A stretch of DNA of 64,000 bases, from NCBI GenBank assembly GCA_024529925.1, contig JAFEUB010000965.1:809001-873000 (forward strand), in the 5' to 3' direction. Origin of the DNA: Ophthalmolycus amberensis. Its lineage: Eukaryota; Chordata; Actinopteri; Perciformes; Zoarcidae. The notes under the pieces were generated by a model that saw only the letters and a program-made list of their open reading frames with translations, ran no database searches and had not been told where the DNA came from. Position 1 is the stretch's first letter. Each line of letters starts with the position of its first letter. The translations under genes and the position numbers were made by a program. Positions 24,291 to 64,000 of this stretch are shown here, one piece after another.

Positions 24291-26324
24291 ACTTTACATT
24301 ATTGAATGAAATATTACATGTGGATCATGGTACAGTATTCCCTTATATCCTACAGATACACATATACAGTGTAAACAAAACTTACTACATATCTTGCCTA
24401 ATGTCAATCACATCCTCTCCTCACTATCTGAAGTGTATGAACATGGCTTCTTTTAATCAATTGAACTAGTCTAAAAGTAAAAGACGGGCTCATTATTGAG
24501 TGAAACTGAAGAGAAGGAAATGGGACCAGTGGTGTAGAGAGAGAAGACATGACAGCCAGAGGCCTCAGGTTGGGCCTGAGGGAGACCAGTCACACCATAT
24601 GTCCTTTTCACTGCCAAGGTTTACACTGGAAGTCAATGAAGATCCTGACAAAAAAGCTGATATCCAAATATCTTGCATCCTGTAACTTGTGTTTTAAGAG
24701 CACGGACTCCAGGGTAAACTCTGACTGGTAGAGAGCACTATGTGTACTGTGCACATGCTAATGATTTAGTATGTTAAGTAATGTAGTTTCCTTATTATAT
24801 ACGACCCCTTTCACATTATTTGGTCCAATTAAAAAAAAATATTAATTAGTGCAGCTTCAAGTCTGATATCAATCAACAGCTGTAAAATAAAATGTGGCAT
24901 TTAAAGTCATTTTAAGGTGTTTTGGGTATTTTACCACTCAAGTCATTACAGTAGTCTAACTATAACAATACAGTATTAAAGCATCTCATTCTAATCTTAT
25001 CAATACTTTCCAGTCTCAGAGCGAACGGGTAATTAATATCCGTTCTTGTATACTCTGTGAACCTGCAGTGGACTGATTAAAAGTAGAAAGATTTCATCAT
25101 TACCTCCCAGCCCAAAGTAAATATTTTCCATACAGTTCATGTACATGAATTCAGCAGTTTCCTCTGTTAACTGTTTTATCTTTTGTTTCCTGATCTACAA
25201 GGACACTGTCCGTCAAAATGAATACCTGCCGGCTGCTATCTAGAACCAACATGTATTTTTATAGTACAGTAAGAGTCTACGGGTTAAAACAATGTAAGAT
25301 GACTCTGGTACTTCTGTGGTATTTTTTTCTTGCAATCTTTTGCAAGACATTTTTGTCTTTTTTCACTCTTTTCCTCACATTTGTATCTGTGGGAATTGTA
25401 CCAAATAGCAGCTCAAAAACCGACAAAGAAACCCCGTGTCGCTTTCAAAATGTACTTGACGGCTCTTTTGCCAACGGCCACTAAACCTCGTAAAAAATGA
25501 ACGACTATAGCACAAAAAGTAAAAATAATTTGGAAAATGGTTGTATAGATGTCCATGTCACAGGAACCAAAGATTGGTTTTACAAGCAACAAAAACACAG
25601 AATAGTAAAAGTGCATTTAAACATGAAAATAATCTCAGCCGACATGGGATCAAAGATAAGAATGAGAAATAATCTTCTGTGTATTTAGCAATAATGTATA
25701 AATATATCTGAAGAATTGCCACTGGACGTGGAATGGCTTGGACCAGCTCGACCCTAAAAGCAGACAACCTGCGAGGAATGTATCGTTTTTTTTAGCAAAT
25801 AAACCATTCGATTTGAGAAGACGGGTAACAGTTTTACCACAGTCTCCACTGCATAAAGCAAAACAAAAAATCACTGTATTTTTTGTGTCAAAAACATTTA
25901 CATACTGCAGTGTGGCACGCCGAGTGCAGGAACAGGCTGGCGATCTTTGACTCTTATATCGTCAGCGATCTAAAGGTCAGTGTACTTATTTCAAGTCAGT
26001 GCTGACCCCAGAATGTGTACGTTGTTGTTGTTGCAGTCCTACTTATAACCTATAAGATAAACCAACAATTCCATCACCGCTTTCTTTACGGTGTCCAACG
26101 TGAATAAGCAGAGCCCCATGACGATCTTAAAAAGCTTTGAAAAGATGCACGCACTGTATCTGTAGCTGGGGCTCGATACATTGAAGAAACGTTTACACTC
26201 TGCTCATTGGTCAACTGAAAGAATGGGTCATTTCTTCCATCTATAAAAACTTAAATAACCACAAAAGAAAAAGTTGTTAAAATACCATTTAAATAGATGA
26301 TAGTTTACAAAGACGTTTGTGTGA

Positions 26325-26346
26325 GGGGGGGGGGGGGGGGGGGGGG
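26325..26346. repeat. Poly-G run
   Basis: About 22 G in a row downstream of the PLCB3 stop codon. Confidence 0.9.
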
Positions 26347-27636
26347 TAATCAGACAGACAGGCAGCCAGCGCTCATTGAAGGACGGAGGTGGAGGAGGAC
26401 ATGAAATAAATGTCAACTTAAGAAAAGCTTTTCTTTAAAAAAGAAAGAAGAAGAAAGTATACTAACTCCTTTCTTTCCTCCGCCTCCATTGTCCTCTGCG
26501 GACCTCCATCCCTCTTCAGCACTTGTAGTCAGTAGTAGAATTCACATAAAACGAACCATGTACACAGAATTCATATACACAGAGTGCCATCATTTTACCA
26601 CTCAAAGTGGAAAACACAAGAAAGAAAACAAAAAACATTGTGTTGCTTAAAAAAAGGAAAAACAGAATCTCCAGTAATGGATGAAATCAAAAGGTACGGA
26701 AGCTTTGATGGGACAAAAACCCAGAATTTTAACATAAAGTACCGTCTGTGCACTACAATCCTATATTCAATATTTGGCTTAAATGGAGTATCTAACAAAC
26801 TGAGGGACTGTGTGGAATATTCCCCCTAAAATAAAGCCATGTCCACTGACAACTGTAGAAACAAGAGAACTGAACAAGCAACACATGCTCGCCCCCAACG
26901 GCAATAAGTCACACTGAAATCTGAGGCTTCAGTGGAACTAAGCATCAAGCTGTCAACAGAGTTGTGACAGGAATTCTTTCCACATAATCAATACACTACA
27001 ACAATAAGAATCCATCAAATTGAGCAGATCGACAGTGTAGCAACTAGAATGCAAAGGAATACCCTCATGTGTTTGCCTCATGTGGGGATTCAGAGTCCAA
27101 AGTCGATTGCATATTTATATTAAAATGTCATAGTGCCGCCTTAAATCCTCATCTGAAGACGGTCTCCTACAGTGGCGTTGCTATTTAAGCATAGTGTCCT
27201 TCTCTAGGCTGCAAAAGTGGCAAAGCAATTGCACCAACAAACATGGAAAGACACAAACACACTCACTCATTCATTCATTCACTCACTCACACACACAAAC
27301 AGCAGACTCTTTCCATTTAGTAGGAATAAGCAGAAGAGATTAACTTCTCCGCGCACACACACACATACGAGTCGAGTTTAGTAATCAGATATTTGTAAAA
27401 TTGTATATATATGTGTGTGTGTGTCTTGTTTTTCTAACGGGGCAGATTACATGGGATGAGGATTTTAAAGTATTTTAGCCACTGAACCATTAAACTGTGT
27501 TTACATGTGTGTGTACACATATCACTATGTGTGGATAAAACTTTCATAGATGCCTCAGTAAAATACAGTGCCAGGCAGGTGTGTGTGCGAAAGAGGGTGT
27601 TACATCACTAAAACCCTCCCTTCTCTACCCTCAAAG

Positions 27637-27670
<34 letters not shown>

Positions 27671-28587
27671 TTCTAGCCAGACGGATGTCTCTGCAACCTC
27701 GGCTGGACTTTGATTTTGGGTTAAAGGCCAGAGGATGCATCCAGACCAATGATGCTGCAAAGCCTGCTGAGACAGGTGAGTGTGTGTCGGGGTACAGTGG
27801 AATAGGATGATCAGGCTCGATGGATAGAAGGCTCAAACAACCAGTTTAAAATAAACAGCTACGGCTTTAGCACCGCTTGCTGGTCGTTTCTGCCATTGCA
27901 GCTAAAACTTTATGAAAAATTATTTTATCATGTTCTCTCTTGATACTCAATTCTGGAAAATATTGGTCTAACCATGAACATTTCTACTTGAAAAAGTGGA
28001 AATGATTGTTTTTTTTTAGATAGTTCTTCATGTATTTGTTGGACATGAGGCATTACGAGGCAATCTCATTGATCTAATGCTGCTACAAACTAACGCTCAA
28101 CAATGAATAATAATCGCTTGGGCCAACTATATGTATGTTACAAAGCTTTCCTGAACAATGTCAGCTGTTTTCTAACCCGGCGTTCAAAAAGTGTCAGCGA
28201 AGAGGTTAAAGCTGTTACAAACTGAACGCTACGGCTGAAACCGTGTGAACATGAAGCTTGTTGTGTGACGAAACCAATGCAAAGCTTACTGACCAGACAA
28301 AAAGGGAAAAAGTATCAAAGGATATGACATTAAAACATTAAAAGCAAGACGGACAGACAAGAAAATGTAAAAAATCCAAAAGTTTGGTTATGATTCTTAT
28401 GAAATTTTCCAAAAAAAAGTCATGATGTGCATCTGACAAAAACAGCTAAATAAAAAATAATATAGCTCTGTAGTCCAGAACAAAACAGTCTGTAATAAAA
28501 AAAGGAATAAAATTAGTAAATAATTAATATCATTACTATCCCACATTATAATCATTATGGACCCCACTTGAATGCATTGTAATAATT

Positions 28588-59162
<30,575 letters not shown>

Positions 59163-60621
59163 CTAGACGACAACAGAAATAGAGGCGTTAGAGAGACGAA
59201 CATTCATTTCCATCAGCCAGTGTACAGGTGTATTAAAACTTGGGTCTTATTTTCATACTTAGATGAATATGTGAGCACAGCTGAAATGTCACCATCATCC
59301 TCATCTCATTGCACAACGGCAACATCAAACCAGGAAGTCACTCACAGCCAACTCACAGTTGTGAGGGGTGTTTACGAGTTTGAGTTAAAAATAATACTAG
59401 TTCATTTTCCTTTTTGCTTTCATTTATCTTCCAAATACGTTTGGCTAAAATCTGTCAAATTAAAGTAAAATAGGTTATTTTGTGTCAGTTTGAGTTGGTT
59501 AAAATAAGATAAATAAAAATGAATGATGCAACTGATGTGGCCAAAGTTTTGAAAATGACACCCAGGTTGTATGAAACCATCATTTTGTTTCAGAGCTGAA
59601 CCCCTCAGCCAGTGATTCTGAAAACTACAGATTGAACTCCTAAATGAGTCGAGGTCTTGTTGCTGCTTGGCCACCTTGAATACGATAACCATAAACCATA
59701 CATTTGAATGTAATCTTCTTGTCGTGTGCAGCAGGTTCCTTGAGGGGCCATAAAAAAAAACACACAGGCGTGTAATCCATTTCGTATCCAAAGAAACAAC
59801 TTCTGGGGTAGAAAACAATATTCCGGCAAAATAAAAAGCACGGAGAGACATGAAATAGTCTGTTTATGGCAGCAGCGGCTCTACCTGCCGTCATATGGCT
59901 CCTCGCCATTATGGGATTGTAGACAGAAGCCACAGTTTGGCCAGCATGGAATGTCATTCATGTGCAGCATAATGACGGCTCATGCAGGAGCCTGCATCAA
60001 CATGTCATTAGCATCGTCATTATAGGGTCATATGCAAGATCCCATGACACACACACACACATACACACACACACACACACGACCACTGGCCGTGTAATTA
60101 CAGTGGTAAGCTGTCACACTCCTGTCCAGCAGACAAACGTACCGTCCAGACATCCTGGGAAACAACGATGATGATCCAGATTGGTTATTACAGTGACAGA
60201 TGACTCATGTCATCAATATAAGCATCACCATCAGATGGGAAGACAGAGAAACGTTTGCCACCGACATACTATCAGAGGAGTACAGCAAGTTTACAGATAT
60301 ATGCAACACACAAACAACTAACCACTGACCACATACAAGCGCTGCGTCTTAAAGAGCGGCAGAACAATTGCAATGACAGAAAAAGTGGATACACAAATAT
60401 TCATCGTGTCATGTTTAACACATACATGTGCAAATGTTGACCATTTGAATAATCATGTCAGACTGAATGAGTTCAAACAAACACAATCTAGCAGAGTTGA
60501 TGCGAATCAATTGAAAACAGGCACAAAAACAAACTCTTAACTGCATCCCTCAATTCAAAAATGCATTTTGGAGAGACGATGCAAATTATTTAAATGTAAT
60601 GTGAGAAGCAGATTGCGTTAC

Positions 60622-60690
60622 CTTCAGGCAGAGCCAGCGGCTCACCCATCTCTAGGCTCACATTAAGCTTATCGGGCGTCTCGTCCATCT
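60622..60690 (-). other. Orphan exon candidate (weak)
   Basis: A 69-bp stretch lies between an acceptor-like ccatgtgtag and a donor gtaacg. One frame is open: MDETPDKLNVSLEMGEPLAL then PE. It does not resemble the N terminus of PLC-beta, and its phase does not fit exon 1. It could be an alternative leader exon or chance. Confidence 0.15.
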
Positions 60691-62451
60691 CTACACATGG
60701 AAGCGAATAAACGTTGAACTGTTCCTTAAAGGAGTCGCCTCAGTTTTAACTGTCCCAGGAAATGCACGTTATAGTGCATTCCAAGCTGAACATACCTTGA
60801 GTTTAGGCTCCAAAGTTGGCTGACGGAGAAGGAGATGGCGGGAGTGGTAGGTGTTTAGTTATACAGGCAGAAAGATGGGATGAAGGTGGAGAAGAGATGG
60901 ATTGGAAGGAAAGGGTGACGGTTGAAAAGGAGAAAGAAACAACAAAAGGTCAGGAGGAGTAGAAAGAAGAGAGCACGAGATCAAAGCCAAACCACATCAT
61001 GAGACCGTAACAAGCAACGGGGAATTCAGTGGTTTTAAAGTGGGCGTCCAACTTAGAGTTACGCGATTCATTGCCGTGAAGCCCGAGCTTGAATATCTGC
61101 AGCCATTAACGGCTTGTGTTTGCTCATCTTTTTGTCCGCTAGGTTTGATTTTCTAAGTCAACAGAAAATGATCACAACACAAACTGGAAAGTTTGGAAGG
61201 CTCATATGTTCCAACAGCCAAAGTGCTGAGAACAAAGCAGCTCTCATTCGTATTAGCAGAGACCACTGTGCTTTCCATGAAATGCATAAAATGCAAATGA
61301 TTTGCAAATCAGAATGCCTGTCTTGGGCGATAAACGCAAATGATACTGTTGTTACCCGGAAATATTTGCTGCAGCTTGTCAAAAAAAAAAAAAACACACC
61401 TGCAAATCTCCCCCGACAAATTGAACTTTAGTAAGTGCTCCACTCTACTTCAAAAGACAGATTCACGGTTCTTTTCAAACCAGCCAGTTTCCCTCACAAT
61501 ACATTTTACGGCCGTTTTAAGCTCCACTGTGGGAGCGTGAGCCGTGTGGACGCTGTGGCCTCGCCTTCTTTAGGAGCAACACAATTCAGACGGTGGGTGG
61601 CGATACCAGTTTTACAAAGTGAAAGGCTCTCTCTCGAGCTTGGTTTGTTGTTCTGAACTGCTGTAGAAACATGGCGGTGCAACATGGTGGACTCCGCCAC
61701 TCAATGTCGGTGCGAAGGGTTCATTCTGAGCTACCGAAAATACAACGATTCTTAGTTTCAGATGATTACACACGCATGAAAACATAGTTAAGAACATTAT
61801 CTTCCATTAGTACCCATGAGGTCACACCACAATATTTTGGACTCACTTTAGATTCAACAGTCATGTTCTAGTACATTTGATTTTTTTATTTGATCGATAA
61901 GAGACAAATTCATAGTTCAGAGCGATAGAAGTCATCACATCTTGGGGTTGTAGTGTGTTGGTATTACTTTGATAGTTCAACAGCTGTAGTGATGCTGCTG
62001 CAGGTGCAACAGAAACCTGTCTTCAGCCCTTAATATCAACAGTGGGGGACATTCCTCTGGGCAGAAAGCTTTTAGACAAATCAGAGCAGTGCTGGTTCGT
62101 ACAAGTACGTAGTACAATGTATTGAGGTGGGTTTTACCCTCCCCCTGTAGGAGTGAGGCCGATAAGGTGTCTCCCTCTCTTAACCGTAACACAAGAGGCT
62201 CACTTTATGTAACTAGTTCTCCTCTTTGCAGAATAGGTGGGGAATTCCACTGGGACCGGATACACTTGCACATTTTCCCAGAGAAATGTGATCTAAAGGC
62301 TCATGTGACCAGTAAATGATATAACAGCATCTCCCATATAGCCTTCAAGCCACACACACACACCATTTGGGTCAGATGTATTTGCATGTTGTACCCGCTG
62401 AGTTTTACATACCTGCCAGTTGCTTTCTAGTGCTGCACTTCACCATAACGC

Positions 62452-62714
<263 letters not shown>

Positions 62715-64000
62715 CCTCCTCAGGCAAACGGTCAAATATTCTCCAATTACAGCTTCAAAAACTTAATTTAATTTAAATTTCTCTTTATAAATTGTGTGTT
62801 TTAGGTTTAGACCGTTGGTTGGACAATCTGAAGAAGTCACCAAAATCGTAACGGCCATTTTTTCACTATTTTCCAACATTTCCAGGCTAATGACAATAAA
62901 TATAGTCATTCATTTGTCTTTACCCACTTTTTCTTGCCAAGTGTCGCTGTAACTGCTCTGAACAAGAAAGTTTTACAACACAAAATGTCACAATAGTTTC
63001 CAGCTGAAATTAAGGGTAATGGTGAGAAATTACTGCATGCCCTCCCTACAGGCAACTTGTTTACCATAAACATGCACCCTATGCTGCGTTTTCGGTGTGA
63101 GAGTGGGTGGTATGTCAATAATTGGACCTCACCCCACTCCCTAATTAACTGCCATATGTAGAGAGACCTTCTGAAGTCTCGCCTCGCTTCCTTCCCTCCT
63201 TTCTCTCCACGTCAATCATCCCTTCAAATCACTCTCCCTCCAACACTTTGATTGCCGTTTTCCCTCCTTAATAATTGATTAAAGACCAGGTCTCTTTCTC
63301 CAGAGCCCCTGAAACCTCTGACAAACCCCTTCATTACCTGGCCGTATTGTCAAACACACACACACACACAAAGTGGGCTGGACCACCCTCTGAGGCCGAG
63401 GTCTTACATAGACCGACACCAGCTAATGAGTCCCTCTTGAAAACCCCCACAATCTATGAGGGCATGCACATGCAGAAAGACACACGGGGCTTCTGCCTCT
63501 CTTCCTAGAGACAGCCTTCACCACAGATTAATGAGTGTCTGGTTGTGTAATGCGAGTTAAGAGAAACTGATAAAAAAAAAACGCGACTGCTCCAAGCGCA
63601 CCTTTGGTCCGCCATAAGGCGTGCATGTTCAGCGACTGGTCACGGGAGTGGTGTGAGAAAGAGGGTTTGAGCCGCTGCTTTGGCAACATGGTAAAAGTTG
63701 ATGACAGCGGGTAACCTTTGGACTCGAGAGAGAAAGAGAAAGAGAGACAGAGAAGAGGAAAGAGTGGGGCCAGAGAGGGGAAATAAGCTATAGAATATGA
63801 AACAAAAAGGCCAGAACAGTGAATATTTAGTGAAGTGGTAAATGACATGTGGTAGATGTGGTTTATCAGAACAGCATTGGGCTGTGAGGAGTGGAGGACC
63901 TTTTAAACCTAGTAGGACAAAAGAAAGAAGACAACAGAGGGGAAACAAAACTAAAAGACCGGAAGCAGACAGAGACTGGAAGAAGGAGGAAGAGAGAGTG

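Larger units (their letters stand above)
24041..28587 (-). other. plcb3: Candidate PLCB3 3' UTR and intergenic DNA
   Basis: No gene is recognised. On the - strand the clearest AATAAA I noted is at 24285-24290 (tttatt on +), about 4.3 kb past the stop and near the minisatellite edge. Other sites or ATTAAA variants could be used closer. A 22-bp G-run lies at 26325-26346 and a (CA)n tract at 27637-27664. UTR extent is an inference. Confidence 0.3.

Noticed and set aside
62906..63118. LGKKKWVKTN stretch as the missing PLCB3 first exon
   Set aside because: Only superficially similar to KFIKWDEE. No suitable start codon, phase or donor was found.

Overview
This window is vertebrate nuclear DNA, most probably from a percomorph teleost. 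The genes have small GT-AG exons, CA/GT microsatellites are very dense, and several interspersed repeats match what I remember of percomorph fish genomes. It holds the 3' part of one gene on the + strand and nearly all of a second gene on the - strand. They are arranged tail to tail, about 21 kb apart.

Region 1 (1-7267, +): five coding exons of a plasma-membrane Na+/Ca2+ exchanger (SLC8A/NCX family). They run from the end of the second Calx-beta domain (CBD2) through the second membrane bundle and alpha-2 repeat to the stop codon. The paralogue is unresolved. Region 2 (7268-28587): candidate 3' UTRs and intergenic DNA. It contains a decayed Tc1-like transposon (13115-13803, -), a truncated LINE (14654-15975, -), a locus with an intron-containing and an intron-less copy of the same small exons (16336-16811), and a 6.2 kb minisatellite of 25- and 35-bp units (17797-24040).

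Region 3 (28588-59162, -): phospholipase C beta, best matching PLCB3. I place 33 coding exons (about 1,225 codons) covering the PH domain, EF hands, catalytic X and Y boxes, C2 domain and the long C-terminal coiled-coil domain. The first coding exon (about 35 codons) is not seen and probably lies beyond 64000. Every exon junction keeps frame except one in the X-Y linker (exons 14/15). The intron between in-window exons 1 and 2 is about 16.7 kb. It carries a young non-autonomous LTR retrotransposon (47743-50298) inserted in an older fish repeat, a CpG-rich block, and a repeat with an apparent inversion centred on a perfect 23-bp palindrome. Region 4 (59163-64000) is further upstream or intronic DNA with a 257-bp pure TC tract.

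Functionally, PLC-beta makes IP3 and DAG downstream of Gq and raises cytosolic Ca2+, while the exchanger extrudes Ca2+. The linkage is notable, but shared regulation is only a guess. Exon borders were placed by hand from splice consensus, phase and remembered family sequences. Paralogue names and repeat identities rest on memory, not on a search.
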